From positions 1-64,000 of the forward strand of contig NZ_JAMXMY010000036.1 in assembly GCF_024055795.1 (NCBI RefSeq): a stretch of 64,000 bases of DNA, in the 5' to 3' direction. The notes under the pieces are model-generated. The model had not been told where the DNA came from and did not search any database. It saw nothing but the letters and a program-made list of their open reading frames with translations. The stretch's first letter is position 1. Each line of letters opens with the position of its first letter. This document shows positions 28,382 to 39,809 of the stretch, piece by piece. The position numbers were made by a program, and so were the translations under genes. The DNA comes from Actinoallomurus purpureus (GTDB lineage: Bacteria > Actinomycetota > Actinomycetes > Streptosporangiales > Streptosporangiaceae).

Positions 28382-29155
28382 CACGGCGGCGCGCATCGCC
28401 TCGACGGGGGCCGGTGCGCGCCCGGTCATGAGTTCGACCTGGCGGGCGGCCTGGTGGACCAGCATGGGCAGGCCGCCCACGACGATCCCCCCGCGATCGC
28501 CCACGGCCTTGCCGGCGGCGGTCGGCCACGGTGCGTAGACGACGTCGAAGAGGGCACCCGTCGCCCGGGCGATCGCCTCGGCGTACGGATCCGCCGCGTG
28601 GGCCGGAAGCGTCGAGATGATCAGGTCCGCGGGCGGCATCGTGTCGGCGAGGGTCTGCACCGACACCGAGACGCCGAGCCGGTCGGCCGCCGACACCGCC
28701 TCGGCGGCGCGGGCCGGGGTCCGGACGACGACCACGACCTTCGGCAGGCCCAGGTCACGCAGTGCGGCCAGGGCCGAGCACGCCGTCGCTCCCCCGCCGA
28801 GCACGACGGCGGAGCCCGGTGAGCGTACGCCGGCCTCGGTCAACGCGGTGACCATGCCGTACACGTCGGTGTTGGCACCGAGCCGCCGCCCGCCGTCGTA
28901 GACCACCGTGTTGGCCCCGCCGACCGCCCGCGCGAGCGCCGACACGTCGTCGAGGAGCGGGATCACGGCCCGCTTCAGCGGCATCGTGAGCGACAGGCCC
29001 GCCCACGGCCCCTCCAGCACACCGGGAAGATCCTGCTCGCGGCACTCGATCGCCTCGTACGTCCAGTCGAGGCCGAGCGCGGCGTACGCGGCCCGGTGGA
29101 GCGCGGGCGACAGCGAATGCGCGATCGGCGACCCGAGGACGGCGGCCTGCGTCAT
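28376..29155 (-). CDS. aroE: shikimate dehydrogenase
   Basis: NADPH-dependent reduction of 3-dehydroshikimate in the aromatic pathway. The 259-residue product has the substrate motif SPIAHSLSPALH, the LSLTMPLKRAVIP segment with the catalytic lysine, GANTDVYGMV and the nucleotide motif VLGGGATACSALAAL. It is slightly short but complete. ATG overlaps the mltG stop by four bases. The usual downstream aroC/aroK/aroB genes are absent. Instead the gene ends inside the convergent membrane-protein gene. Confidence 0.93.
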   Translation of the reverse strand: MTQAAVLGSPIAHSLSPALHRAAYAALGLDWTYEAIECREQDLPGVLEGPWAGLSLTMPLKRAVIPLLDDVSALARAVGGANTVVYDGGRRLGANTDVYGMVTALTEAGVRSPGSAVVLGGGATACSALAALRDLGLPKVVVVVRTPARAAEAVSAADRLGVSVSVQTLADTMPPADLIISTLPAHAADPYAEAIARATGALFDVVYAPWPTAAGKAVGDRGGIVVGGLPMLVHQAARQVELMTGRAPAPVEAMRAAVS

Positions 29156-30324
29156 CCGTGCCCCGTGTTGCGTGCGAGCTCCTGCTTCAGCTTCTGGAAA
29201 TCGGCGTAACTGTACGCGAACTTAGTGATCTTGCGCGTCGGATCGGTGGTCACGAAGTAGAGCCAGTTACCCGACGCCGGGCTGAGCGCGGCCTTGAGCG
29301 CCACCTCACCCGGGTTGTCGATCGCTCCGGGCGGCAGGCCGGAGACGTTGTAGGTGTTGTACGGGCTGATGGTCTTGGTCTCCGCGATGGTGGCCACGAT
29401 GTTGTACTTGCCCAGGGCGTACATCACGGTGCTGTCGAGCTGGAGCTTGTGCATCCACGGCTGCGGGCTGTGGATCCGGTTGTCGATGACCTTGGCGATC
29501 TTCGGCATGTCCTCCGGGCGGCCGCTCTCGGCCTGCACGAGGCTGGCGATCGTCACGACGTCAGCCGGCGACATGCCCAGGGCGCGGGCCTTATCTTCCA
29601 GGTCGATGGAGGTAGCGACCCTCTTGAACTGGTCGACCATCGAGCGGAGTACCTGGGTGGCGGTGGCCTTCGGGTCCGGGTCGTACGTGAAGGGATAGAG
29701 ATATCCCTCCAGCTTGCCCTTGGCGTACGAGGGCAGGCCCAGGTTGCCGGGGTGTTTGGCGGCCTTCTCGAAGTTCTTCAGCGGGATGCCGGTCTTCTTG
29801 GCCAGTGTGGGCAGGATCTGGGCGACCCGCTTGCCCTCGGGGATCGTGAGCCGGCCGACGCGAGAGGCGTCGCTGAGCAGCAGCGTGAGCGCGGACTTCA
29901 CCGACATCTCCCGGCGCAGGTGGTAGTAACCGGGCTGGATGCTCGTCGCCCTCGTGTCCTTGGTGGCGAATTTGACGAAGGCGTCGACGGACTTGACGAC
30001 ACCGGCGTCCTTCAGCCGCTGCGCCATGGCGCTGACCGAGTCGCCCTCGTGGATCCAGACCGTGACGCTGCCGGCACCCTCGCCCTTGTAGTCGGGCGGG
30101 TTCAGCATGCCGTTCAGCGCGGTGTAACCGACGTAACCGCCGCCGCATACCACCGTGAGGAGGAACGCGAGCGCGATGAGGGGCGCGAGCTTGCGGCCCT
30201 TACGGCTCTTCTTGCGGCGCCGTCCGCGACCGCCGCGACCGGCGCGCGGAGCACCGCCCGGAGGCTCCGGGCGCTGCTGGCGCTCGGAGAGTTGTCTCAA
30301 GAAATCGAGGTCTGCGTCGCTCAT
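29152..30324 (-). CDS. mltG: endolytic murein transglycosylase MltG
   Basis: A 390-residue single-pass membrane enzyme that cleaves nascent glycan strands and sets their length. A basic cytoplasmic N terminus (residues 1-45) leads to a membrane helix (about 46-70, LIALAFLLTVVCGGGYVGY). The periplasm-facing YceG domain follows with LEGYLYPFTYDPDP, the catalytic glutamate in SLVQAESGRPEDMPKIA, and NTYNVSGLPPGAIDNPG. It overlaps ruvX and aroE by four bases, so the three are one translation-coupled set. Confidence 0.95.
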   Translation of the reverse strand: MSDADLDFLRQLSERQQRPEPPGGAPRAGRGGRGRRRKKSRKGRKLAPLIALAFLLTVVCGGGYVGYTALNGMLNPPDYKGEGAGSVTVWIHEGDSVSAMAQRLKDAGVVKSVDAFVKFATKDTRATSIQPGYYHLRREMSVKSALTLLLSDASRVGRLTIPEGKRVAQILPTLAKKTGIPLKNFEKAAKHPGNLGLPSYAKGKLEGYLYPFTYDPDPKATATQVLRSMVDQFKRVATSIDLEDKARALGMSPADVVTIASLVQAESGRPEDMPKIAKVIDNRIHSPQPWMHKLQLDSTVMYALGKYNIVATIAETKTISPYNTYNVSGLPPGAIDNPGEVALKAALSPASGNWLYFVTTDPTRKITKFAYSYADFQKLKQELARNTGHG

Positions 30325-30775
30325 GAGCCCCCCTGGACAGTCTCCCCCGGAGGGCGGCCCGTCAAGCGCTCGGCCTCGAGCGCCGCCTGGAGCAGCACCG
30401 CGGCCGCCGCCTGGTCAACGACCTTTCGCCGGGCCTGACCGCGCACGCCTTGGTCCCGGAGACCGCTTTCGGCTGTCACGGTGGTGAGTCTCTCATCGAA
30501 CAGCCGTACCGTCTCGGGATCCAACCGTCGTGCGATCTTTGACGCGAACCGGCGGGCCGTCGCGGCCGCCGGTCCCTCTCTCCCGGAGAGAGAGGTCGGG
30601 AGGCCGACGATCACCTCGATGGCATCGTTCTCAGCGACGATCTGGATAATCCGGTCAATATCACCCTTGCCCGAGCGCACGGTCTCCAGGGGGGAGGCCA
30701 GAATGCCGCCGGGATCGCTACGCGCGACGCCGATGCGAACGCTGCCCGCATCGACGCCGATGCGCACGCCATGCC

Positions 30776-30779
<4 letters not shown>
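30321..30779 (-). CDS. ruvX: Holliday junction resolvase-like protein RuvX (YqgF)
   Basis: A 152-residue RNase H-fold protein (YqgF/RuvX) implicated in 16S rRNA 5'-end maturation or junction resolution. It begins [20 protein letters not shown] with the catalytic aspartate, has [17 protein letters not shown], and [13 protein letters not shown] with the second acidic site. It overlaps alaS and mltG by four bases, the conserved alaS-ruvX-mltG order. Confidence 0.95.
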
Positions 30780-33441
<2,662 letters not shown>

Positions 33442-33442
<1 letters not shown>

Positions 33443-33684
33443 CAGTGCAGGTCCTTGTCTATTTCGGCTTGTGCGTCGAGGCGCAGGGCGTCGCGCAGTT
33501 CTTCCTCGCGGTGGTTCATCGCGACGCGGACGTCGCCGGCGAACCCCCGTACGGTCCGGCCGAGCCCGGCGGCCTGGTGGGCGAGGCTGTCCGGCAGGAC
33601 GGCGCGCGCCGCGCGCTTGAGCCGGAAGGCCGACCAGGCGCCGAACGCGGTGCCCAGGGACAGCCAGAACAACCGCCGGATCAT
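33442..33684 (-). CDS. small membrane-associated protein upstream of alaS
   Basis: An 80-residue protein. A short N-terminal hydrophobic segment ([17 protein letters not shown]) is followed by basic and amphipathic helices ending [10 protein letters not shown]. It is coupled to alaS (TGATG) and to the preceding DUF948 gene (ATGA). Small proteins of this kind (DUF6167-like) are conserved in this position in actinomycetes. The role is unknown. Confidence 0.82.
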
Positions 33685-34055
33685 CGCTTGCCGTCCTGGC
33701 TGCCGTTGCCGCGCGAACCGATGGCCTTACGGACACCATAGGAGAACGCCGCGGCCTTCACGAGAGGGCCGCCCACGATCGAGGTGACCGTGGTGGTCAC
33801 CGCGGCGGCGTTCTGGCTCACGCTGCCCATGTTCTTGGTGATCACATCGACCCGGTCCAGTTGCTCGTTGGCGCGCGCGACCGTGCCGGCCATGTCGTCC
33901 AGCAGGGGGACCGTCCGCTCGCCGAGCTCGGCGACGGTCTTGGTGGCCTCGGTCAGCAGCCGCGCCAGTTTCAGCAGGACATAGGCGAGGAAGGAGACGA
34001 GAATCGCCCAGAACATGGCCAGGATCAGCCCGGCCAACTGTTCACCGGTGAGCAT
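33681..34055 (-). CDS. DUF948 membrane-anchored protein
   Basis: A 124-residue protein with an N-terminal membrane helix (residues about 8-32, [22 protein letters not shown]). An amphipathic heptad-like region ([26 protein letters not shown]) then a glycine-rich tail follow. This is the DUF948 layout, resembling a small chemotaxis-receptor-like coiled coil. It lies between rarA and alaS and overlaps the next gene by four bases. Function unknown. Confidence 0.85.
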   Translation of the reverse strand: MLTGEQLAGLILAMFWAILVSFLAYVLLKLARLLTEATKTVAELGERTVPLLDDMAGTVARANEQLDRVDVITKNMGSVSQNAAAVTTTVTSIVGGPLVKAAAFSYGVRKAIGSRGNGSQDGKR

Positions 34056-34160
34056 CGCTTTCCTCCTCCTCGGGTCGCGGAGAACTCGGTCGGACCGACC
34101 TTACCGTCCCGGCCTTGCGGAAACGCGCCGAGCCGACCGCGCCGCACGGCCGCGTCCTTC

Positions 34161-35510
34161 TCAGTCGGCGCGCCTGCCGCGGAGCACGGCGCGGAGGCGC
34201 TCGACCACGTCGGAGAAGCGCGACTCCATGCCGTGCCTGGTCGGATGGTAGTACTCCCGCGCGGCCACGGCGTCCGGCGCGTACTGCTGTTCCACCACCC
34301 CGCCGGGGAAGTCGTGGGCGTAGCGGTAGCCCTTCCCATGGTCGAGCTTGCCCGCGCCCTTGTAGTGCGCGTCCCGCAGATGGGGCGGCACCGGGCCGAT
34401 GAGGCCGCTCCGTACGTCGGCGATCGCCTCCCCGATCGCCCGGACGACGGCGTTGGACTTGGGTGCCAGGGACAGGTGGATGACCGCCTGCGCGAGGTTG
34501 ATCCGCGCCTCCGGCAGGCCGACGAACTCCACGGCGTGCGCGGCGGCCGTCGCCGTCTGCAGGGCCGTGGGGTCCGCCATGCCGATGTCCTCGCTGGCAT
34601 GGACGATGAGCCGCCGGGCGATGAACCGGGGGTCCTCGCCCGCCTCGATCATCCGGGCGAGGTAGTGCAGCGCCGCGTCGACGTCGGACCCGCGGATGCT
34701 CTTGATGAAGGCGCTGATGACGTCGTAGTGCTGGTCGCCCTCGCGGTCGTAGCGGACCGCCGCCCGGTCGACGGCCTTCTCCAGGACGTCCACGTCGATC
34801 GATGCGCCGTTCGGCACGACGTACGCCGCCGCCTCCAGGTACGTCAGCGCCCGGCGCGCGTCGCCGCCCGCGAGGCGCACCAGGTGGTCCTCGGCCGGCT
34901 CGGTGAGCTCGACCGCGCCACCGAGACCACGCTCGTCCGCCAGGGCCCTGCGGATCACCTCGCGGAGCTGGTCGTCGCCGAGCGGCTCGAGCGTCAGCAG
35001 GAGCGATCGGGACAGCAGCGGGCTGATGACGGAGAAGAACGGGTTCTCGGTGGTCGCGCCGATGAAGGAGACCCAGCGGTTCTCGACGGCGGGCAGCAGG
35101 GCGTCCTGCTGGGCCTTGTTGAACCGGTGCACCTCGTCGACGAACAGCACCGTCTGCCGGCCGCCCATGCCGAGCTCGCGCTTGGCGACGTCGATGGCGG
35201 CCCGGACCTGCTTGACGCCGTCGGACACCGCGGAGATCTCGACGAACCGGCGCTCGGTCGCCTGGCTGACGACGTACGCGAGGGTGGTCTTGCCGGTGCC
35301 GGGCGGCCCCCAGAGCACCAGGGACATCGCGACATCCCGCTCGACCAGCTGACGCAGGGGCGTGCCGGGTCCGAGGAGGTGCCCCTGGCCGACGACCTCG
35401 TCGAGGCCGCGCGGGCGCATCCGGACCGCCAGCGGCGCGTTGGCCTGCTGTGCCTCTTCGGCCGGCGTGTCGAAGAGGCTGTCGGCCTGTTCATGTTCCC
35501 TGCGCACCAC
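34161..35510 (-). CDS. rarA: replication-associated recombination protein A (AAA+ ATPase)
   Basis: A 449-residue MgsA/RarA/WRNIP1-type clamp-loader-like ATPase acting at stalled replication forks. It has Walker [17 protein letters not shown], Walker [21 protein letters not shown], sensor 1 [11 protein letters not shown] and the C-terminal tetramerisation domain with YKYPHDFPGG-like [17 protein letters not shown]. It starts GTG 35508-35510 without a clear ribosome site, and a leaderless message is possible. The start overlaps the last 20 bases of the phosphatase remnant upstream. Confidence 0.95.
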   Translation of the reverse strand: MVRREHEQADSLFDTPAEEAQQANAPLAVRMRPRGLDEVVGQGHLLGPGTPLRQLVERDVAMSLVLWGPPGTGKTTLAYVVSQATERRFVEISAVSDGVKQVRAAIDVAKRELGMGGRQTVLFVDEVHRFNKAQQDALLPAVENRWVSFIGATTENPFFSVISPLLSRSLLLTLEPLGDDQLREVIRRALADERGLGGAVELTEPAEDHLVRLAGGDARRALTYLEAAAYVVPNGASIDVDVLEKAVDRAAVRYDREGDQHYDVISAFIKSIRGSDVDAALHYLARMIEAGEDPRFIARRLIVHASEDIGMADPTALQTATAAAHAVEFVGLPEARINLAQAVIHLSLAPKSNAVVRAIGEAIADVRSGLIGPVPPHLRDAHYKGAGKLDHGKGYRYAHDFPGGVVEQQYAPDAVAAREYYHPTRHGMESRFSDVVERLRAVLRGRRAD

Positions 35511-35673
35511 GCCTCGACACTATCCGTTCGGCGTGGCCGCTCAGCGCGACGGAGACGATCACCACGACGGCCCCGACGATGCCGTCGAGCCAGTAGTGGT
35601 TGGCGGTGAGGACGACGACGGAGGTCGTCGCGACCGGGTAGGCCGCCGCCGCCCACCGCGCCCGGCCGCACCG
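35491..35673 (-). pseudogene. C-terminal remnant of a PAP2/AUR1-type membrane phosphatase
   Basis: About 60 codons in one frame encode WAAAAYPVATTSVVVLT, then ANHYWLDGIVGAVVVIVSV, and a short tail. These are two membrane helices flanking the His-X3-Asp motif (NHYWLD) that closes the active site of PAP2/inositolphosphotransferase-type enzymes. The signature upstream motifs and the first four helices are missing. The coding frame upstream becomes non-conserved and is occupied by the divergent GNAT gene. This looks like the surviving 3' end of a gene cut at the left border of an inserted segment. Confidence 0.6.
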
Positions 35674-35718
35674 GGGGCCGTGATCCGATCGGCCGGAGGC
35701 GTCGTTACCCTTTGCGGC

Positions 35719-36441
35719 GTGATCCCCTCCTCCATCGACGAAATCCTGGCGATCACCGAAGGCCATCCCCTGATCCGCAGCGTGGATCCCGCCCGGCGCG
35801 GTGCGGCCTGGCGCGGCGACGAGGCGGTCGCCTTCCTGAACCTGAACCGCGACCGTACGGTGATCTGGCGGGTCGTCGGGCTCGGCCCACCCGGCGCGGT
35901 GGCCGAGCTCGTCACCGCGCTGCGCGGCGAACTCCCGCCGAACGTGCACGTCAATGTGCCGCGCGGCACGCCGTTGCCGCTCGCGGACCCGGTCGACTGG
36001 AACTATCGGGTGGCGTACGAGGCTCCGCCGCCCCAGCCCGCGGAGGACCTGGTCGGCTGGTCCACGGAGGACGACGCGATCACCGAGCTGCTGAGGCGCA
36101 CGAGTCCGGACTGGTCGGTGTGGCCCGGTGAGGGCAAGGCCCGGCGCTGGGCCGCCGTACGGGACGACGGCAGTGTGGGAGACGGGCTCCTGGCCTGCCT
36201 CGCCGACACGACGAGCTCACCGGAGATCGGTCAGGTGGCGGCGGTCGCGGTACGGCCGGAGGCCCGCCGTCGCGCGCTGGGCGCGTCGATCACGGCGTGG
36301 GCGATGCGGCGGATGTTCGCCGAGGGACACGACGGCGTGGGTCTCGGCGTGTACGCCGGCAACACCGCTGCCATGCGCCTGTACGACCGGCTGGGCTTCG
36401 CCTGGAACGAGACCCGCACCAGCGGCCGCCTTCCGGGGTGA
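35719..36441 (+). CDS. GNAT-family N-acetyltransferase
   Basis: A 240-residue protein whose C-terminal half is a GNAT fold: beta-4 VAAVAVRPEARRRALGASITAWA (acetyl-CoA loop with a degenerate R/Q-X2-G-X-G) and VGLGVYAGNTAAMRLYDRLGF. The N-terminal half (residues 1 to about 110) is a non-catalytic, GNAT-like extension common in actinomycete members. The GTG start has no ribosome site. TTACCCT seven bases upstream could be a -10 for a leaderless transcript. First of three acetyltransferase genes clustered here. Substrate unknown. Confidence 0.85.
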   Translation: MIPSSIDEILAITEGHPLIRSVDPARRGAAWRGDEAVAFLNLNRDRTVIWRVVGLGPPGAVAELVTALRGELPPNVHVNVPRGTPLPLADPVDWNYRVAYEAPPPQPAEDLVGWSTEDDAITELLRRTSPDWSVWPGEGKARRWAAVRDDGSVGDGLLACLADTTSSPEIGQVAAVAVRPEARRRALGASITAWAMRRMFAEGHDGVGLGVYAGNTAAMRLYDRLGFAWNETRTSGRLPG

Positions 36442-36738
36442 CGCCCGAGCCGGGAGTGGACCGGAAGCCGCGCCTGGGCGCCGGAGCGCTCAGCGGTCGT
36501 GTGATGCGGCGCCCAGGGGGCAGGGCGGCCGGGCGGCAGGGCGGCCGGGCGGCCGGTGGTCCCGGTGCCCGCACGGCGCGGCGGTGACGGCCGCGCCCGG
36601 TCCTGTACGTCGCCGTCCGTCTCCATGACCACCACCGCGTCGTGGGCGAACGCCCGGCGCATCGGTCACTCCCATCGGCACGCCGCTCCCAGCGGGAATC
36701 GCGATGCGGACCGGCGCCGTCCCGTGATAGGTCATCCC
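36442..36738. other. 297-base spacer with 16-bp duplication
   Basis: Between two same-strand acetyltransferase genes. It holds an exact duplication at 36521-36552 and otherwise arginine-rich spurious frames. No promoter consensus or RNA gene is evident. Confidence 0.5.
36521..36552. repeat. exact 16-bp tandem duplication
   Basis: CAGGGCGGCCGGGCGG occurs twice head to tail (36521-36536 and 36537-36552), followed by a partial CCGG. Non-coding, between two GNAT genes. Confidence 0.85.
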
Positions 36739-37236
36739 ATGATGAACGACGTTGTGACGGAACGCCTCGTGCTGCATCCGCTGAACTCCGAAGACGCCGA
36801 ACGCATCGCGGCGCGCACACCGGGAGATACCGACCGGTGGGCGCCGGGGTATCCGACCGACGGAGACGTCAAGGCGGCGAACGACCACCTGGCCCACTGC
36901 ACGTTCACCGGCGATCCCCGGCCGTTCGGCGCATACGAGATCCGCCGCCGTGAGGACGGGTACGCGATCGGCGGTGTGGGCTTCCATCGGCCGCCGGATG
37001 AGAACGGCGTGGTCACGATCGGCTATGGCCTGGTCTCGTCCGTGCGGGGTCAGGGATACGCCACCGAGGCCCTTCGCGGTCTGCTGGCATTCGCCGAGGC
37101 GAACGGCGTCACCCTGGTGAAGGGCGACGCCGACCACGACAACGTCGCCTCGCAGCGCGTCATGACGGCCGCGGGCATGCGCCAGGTCGGTGAGGACGAC
37201 CGCGTCAAGTACTACGAGATCGCCTGGACTCGGTGA
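36739..37236 (+). CDS. GNAT acetyltransferase (RimJ/RimL-like)
   Basis: A 165-residue acetyltransferase_3-type GNAT. It begins with VTERLVLHPLNSEDAERI. It has GAYEIRRREDGYAIGGVGFH (beta-2/3), the acetyl-CoA loop YGLVSSVRGQGYATEALRGL and NVASQRVMTAAGM. This is the layout of enzymes acetylating ribosomal-protein termini or small molecules. Two adjacent ATGs (36739, 36742) could serve, and the ribosome site is weak. A perfect 17-base inverted repeat follows the stop codon. Confidence 0.88.
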   Translation: MMNDVVTERLVLHPLNSEDAERIAARTPGDTDRWAPGYPTDGDVKAANDHLAHCTFTGDPRPFGAYEIRRREDGYAIGGVGFHRPPDENGVVTIGYGLVSSVRGQGYATEALRGLLAFAEANGVTLVKGDADHDNVASQRVMTAAGMRQVGEDDRVKYYEIAWTR

Positions 37237-37251
37237 AGGCCCCCCACGGTG

Positions 37252-37301
37252 TGATCACCTGAATCCTCGGCACCGGAAGGTGATGAGGATTCAGGTGATC
37301 A
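37252..37301. terminator. bidirectional hairpin between convergent GNAT genes
   Basis: A perfect 17-base inverted repeat (TGATCACCTGAATCCTC at 37252-37268, complement at 37285-37301) with a 16-base loop. The right arm includes the stop codon of the minus-strand GNAT gene. It probably terminates transcription from both sides. Confidence 0.8.
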
Positions 37302-37832
37302 TGGGTGCAGCGGCACGGTGCCCGCACCCGGCCGTCGCACCATGTAGACGTCGATCGGGTCCTGAACCTCCACAGTGAACCCGTGGCGCTCATACAGCCG
37401 CCGGGCGGCGCTGCCCCGCAGGACATTCAGACGGACGAGCACGCCATCGGCATCGGTCCGCTCCAGCAGTGTTCGCAGCACAGCCGATCCGAGCCCCCGG
37501 CCCTGCAGACCCGGAGCGAGATAGAAATGCTCCAGCCACCACCCGTCCTCGGCCGGGCGCACAGTGACGCAGCCCGCGAAGGCGCCATCGGCCACGATGA
37601 CCGACGTGTGCTGCGGAGAAAAGGAATCGCGCAGCCGCTGCCGGACCCGATGCTCGTCGAACCGTCCCAACCGCTCCAGGTCCGGGCGCATCACCGTCGC
37701 CCGCAGTTCCGCGATCGCCTCGACATCCGCCGACTCTGCGGAACGCAGCGCCCATTCCATGGGATGGCTCGGCTCGAACCTGGGCGTCGCCTGACCTGGC
37801 CGTATCCCGCCCACCCTCGCACTCGTATCCAT
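37299..37832 (-). CDS. GNAT-family N-acetyltransferase
   Basis: A 177-residue protein with a classic GNAT core: LRSAESADVEAIAELRATVM, WWLEHFYLAPGLQGRGLGSAVLRTLLE (acetyl-CoA loop Q-G-R-G-L-G) and LVRLNVLRGSAARRLYERHGF. ATG 37832 gives a 24-residue leader before the domain. ATG 37760 would start exactly at it. Neither has a good ribosome site. It is convergent with the previous acetyltransferase and upstream of the broken ATPase locus. Confidence 0.87.
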   Translation of the reverse strand: MDTSARVGGIRPGQATPRFEPSHPMEWALRSAESADVEAIAELRATVMRPDLERLGRFDEHRVRQRLRDSFSPQHTSVIVADGAFAGCVTVRPAEDGWWLEHFYLAPGLQGRGLGSAVLRTLLERTDADGVLVRLNVLRGSAARRLYERHGFTVEVQDPIDVYMVRRPGAGTVPLHP

Positions 37833-38076
37833 GGCCGGAAGTATCCCAACTGCCCCCGGTGACCACACGCAGCAAGATCGTTCACCGACCGGGCGCGCAG
37901 CAGCCCCTATCGCACACGACGTCGTCGGAGTCGGCAGCGTGGCTGAACGATCATTCGACGACGCGTTCGCCATCTGCCGATCGACGTTCGGTCGTGATCG
38001 GCCCTGATCTCGTGGGTCCGCATGGGATCTCACGATCTCGGCCGTGCACAGCCCGATCAACCGATTTTCGCGTCGA

Positions 38077-38473
38077 TCAGAAGGTCACCTCGAACCACAC
38101 GGTCCGACCCATCGCATCACCGCTGACGCCCGCGTCGGCGGCCAGTATCCGGACGATGTACAGGCCCCGCCCGCCCCTCGGCGAAGTCCAGCGGCCCGCC
38201 CGCAAGGCAGGGCTTGTTGACCGGGTGGCCACCGTCGACGACCTCCACCCGGATCCGGTCGTCGTCAATCTCGGACACGATGACGGAGACGCTCGTCGAG
38301 TCGGCATACTTGATCGAATTGGTGATGAGCTCACTGGCCAAGAGCTCGATGTCGCCGAAGGCGAGATGATCCCGACCGAGCAGGCAGGCAGGCAGGCAGG
38401 CCAGCCAACGGCGTGCTTCGGCCACGGATTCGGGGGCATTGCGCAGGCCGGTGCGCCCGAGCGTGCGCCTCAT
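38077..38473 (-). pseudogene. frameshifted anti-sigma-type ATP-binding protein (HATPase_c)
   Basis: Codons from ATG 38473 encode an RsbW/SpoIIAB-like kinase domain with N-box IELLASELITNSIKYA and then VEVVDGGHPVNKP. About one base too many near 38170-38176 (a G/C run) shifts the frame. The conserved end RGLYIVRILAADAGVSGDAMG then continues in the neighbouring frame to the stop at 38077. Removing one base restores an intact domain of about 131 residues. It is either a recent inactivating mutation or a sequence error in a GC tract. ATG overlaps the stop of the 92-residue gene by four bases. A CAGG repeat lies in its 5' part. Confidence 0.75.
38381..38400. repeat. tetranucleotide microsatellite (CAGG)5
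   Basis: Five perfect CAGG units inside the 5' half of the anti-sigma-type ATPase gene (encoding LACLPACLL on the minus strand). A gain or loss of one unit changes the reading frame, so the tract is a potential slippage switch. Such pure tetranucleotide arrays are unusual in this sequence. Confidence 0.85.
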
Positions 38474-38748
38474 CGGCGCGGCGCCTCGAGCCGGTCGGCT
38501 ATCCACCGGGCCGCACCGTGGACGTCCGCGACCGGGCCGATGATCCACGACGAGTCGCCGTGCCACCAGTAATGGACCGCACCGGCCATGATGAGGCCGC
38601 GCCTCGTAGCACTGATCGCTTCAAGCATCGGAAACGGACGTCGCTGCTCCTGGACCAGGGCGGTGACCTGGTAGGCGCGGCCAAGCTCCGCTGCCAGACC
38701 CTCCAGACGCGTGATCATGAGCACCGCTCGATGCGGAGCCTCTGTCAT
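38470..38748 (-). CDS. 92-residue protein of a WhiJ-like locus, unknown function
   Basis: A small acidic-to-neutral protein beginning MTEAPHRAVLMITRLEGLAAELG. It continues with an amphipathic central helix and a C-terminal WWHGDSSWIIGPVADVHGAARWI segment rich in tryptophan. The ATG has an excellent GAGGAGG site. It overlaps the ATPase gene by four bases, so the two would be co-translated. It diverges from the XRE gene. I recognise no named domain. The context suggests a partner of the XRE/DUF397/ATPase set. Confidence 0.75.
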   Translation of the reverse strand: MTEAPHRAVLMITRLEGLAAELGRAYQVTALVQEQRRPFPMLEAISATRRGLIMAGAVHYWWHGDSSWIIGPVADVHGAARWIADRLEAPRR

Positions 38749-38839
38749 CGTGCCCTCCTCGCCGAATCGCCTCGCTACTGATCGCAGTTGATGGCAAACT
38801 CTCAGTAAGCATGCGCTCGCCGACTCGTAAAGTGCAAGC

Positions 38840-38853
38840 CATGCGAACGCATG
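38840..38853. promoter_or_regulatory. putative XRE operator palindrome
   Basis: CATGCG-AA-CGCATG is a perfect 6+2+6 palindrome in the 187-base divergent spacer between the 92-residue gene and the XRE gene. A related GCATGCGCTC occurs at 38808-38817. The position suits autoregulation by the XRE protein, but binding is inferred only. Confidence 0.5.
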
Positions 38854-38935
38854 CCCCGCAAAGTCCATTACGGCGTCAAAGGTCCGGCTTGAACAGCAAT
38901 TTTGCTTTCGAGCGCATGAAGAAAGAGGACGAACG

Positions 38936-39790
38936 ATGCAGAACCGCCGGCGCCCCACACTTCGGTTGCGCCGTCTCGCCGCCGAGATGCGGCGCAGGCG
39001 GGAAGAGGCGGGACTCACGCAGGATGATGTGTTCGAGCAGACCTCGATCAACCCGGCGACGCTCTACCGCGTGGAGAACGCGATCAGCCGTCCGCAGGTC
39101 CGGACGCTGCGCGCTCTGCTGGATCTCTACGGCGTCAATCACGAGCGAACGGCCTACCTGCTGACCCTGCTTCGTGAGTCCGACCAACGCGGCTGGCTGG
39201 AGACCATCGGCGCCGACCTCCCCGAGCGACTCACAACCTACGTCGAACTCGAAGACGAGGCGCGCACCGCTCTCAACTATGAAACGTCGTTCGTTCCAGG
39301 CCTGCTACAGACCGAGGACTACGCTCGTGCCATCATCCGCGGGGTTCTGCCAGAGGCGACCCACACTGAGGTCGACAGCCGCGTCGAGGTACGGATTCGT
39401 CGCCAGGAAGTCCTGACCCGACCGAACGCGGTCCGTTTCTGGGCCATCGTGGGCGAAGGCGCCCTCCGGCACCGCGTGGGCGGCATCGACGTCATGCGGC
39501 GGCAGATGATCCGGCTGGCCGAAGCCGCGGACGAGCCGAACATCACTCTTCAGGTACTCCCCTTCGAGGCAGGAGCACACCCTGGAATGCTCGGGTCGTT
39601 CCACGTACTCCGGTTCGGACAGGACGAACTTCCGGACGTCGTCTACATCGACTCAATGGCCGGCGATCTCTTCCTGGACGGCTCCGCTGACATCGAGCGG
39701 TATACCGTGACCTTTGAGCATCTCCGCGCGATTGCGCTGAGTCCGGAAGACTCCGTCGCACTCATCACCAAACTCGCGGAGGACGGGTAG
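38936..39790 (+). CDS. XRE-family regulator with DUF5753 (WhiJ-like)
   Basis: A 284-residue DNA-binding protein. The N-terminal helix-turn-helix spans residues about 8-70: LAAEMRRRREEAGLTQDDVFEQTSINPATLYRVENAIS. Residues about 95-280 are the DUF5753 sensor-like domain, with FVPGLLQTEDYARAII, and QVLPFEAGAHPGMLGSFHVL. Start ATG follows GAGGA. Proteins of this type (WhiJ and paralogues) pair with a small DUF397 protein and often an anti-sigma-like ATPase in developmental control of Streptomyces. Here both partners appear damaged. Confidence 0.93.
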   Translation: MQNRRRPTLRLRRLAAEMRRRREEAGLTQDDVFEQTSINPATLYRVENAISRPQVRTLRALLDLYGVNHERTAYLLTLLRESDQRGWLETIGADLPERLTTYVELEDEARTALNYETSFVPGLLQTEDYARAIIRGVLPEATHTEVDSRVEVRIRRQEVLTRPNAVRFWAIVGEGALRHRVGGIDVMRRQMIRLAEAADEPNITLQVLPFEAGAHPGMLGSFHVLRFGQDELPDVVYIDSMAGDLFLDGSADIERYTVTFEHLRAIALSPEDSVALITKLAEDG

Positions 39791-39809
39791 ACGAAAGGAG
39801 CGCGGGATC

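Noticed and set aside
38077-38473. Programmed frameshift in the anti-sigma-type ATPase
   Set aside because: No slippery heptamer, stimulatory pseudoknot or family precedent is apparent. Mutation or sequencing error explains it better.
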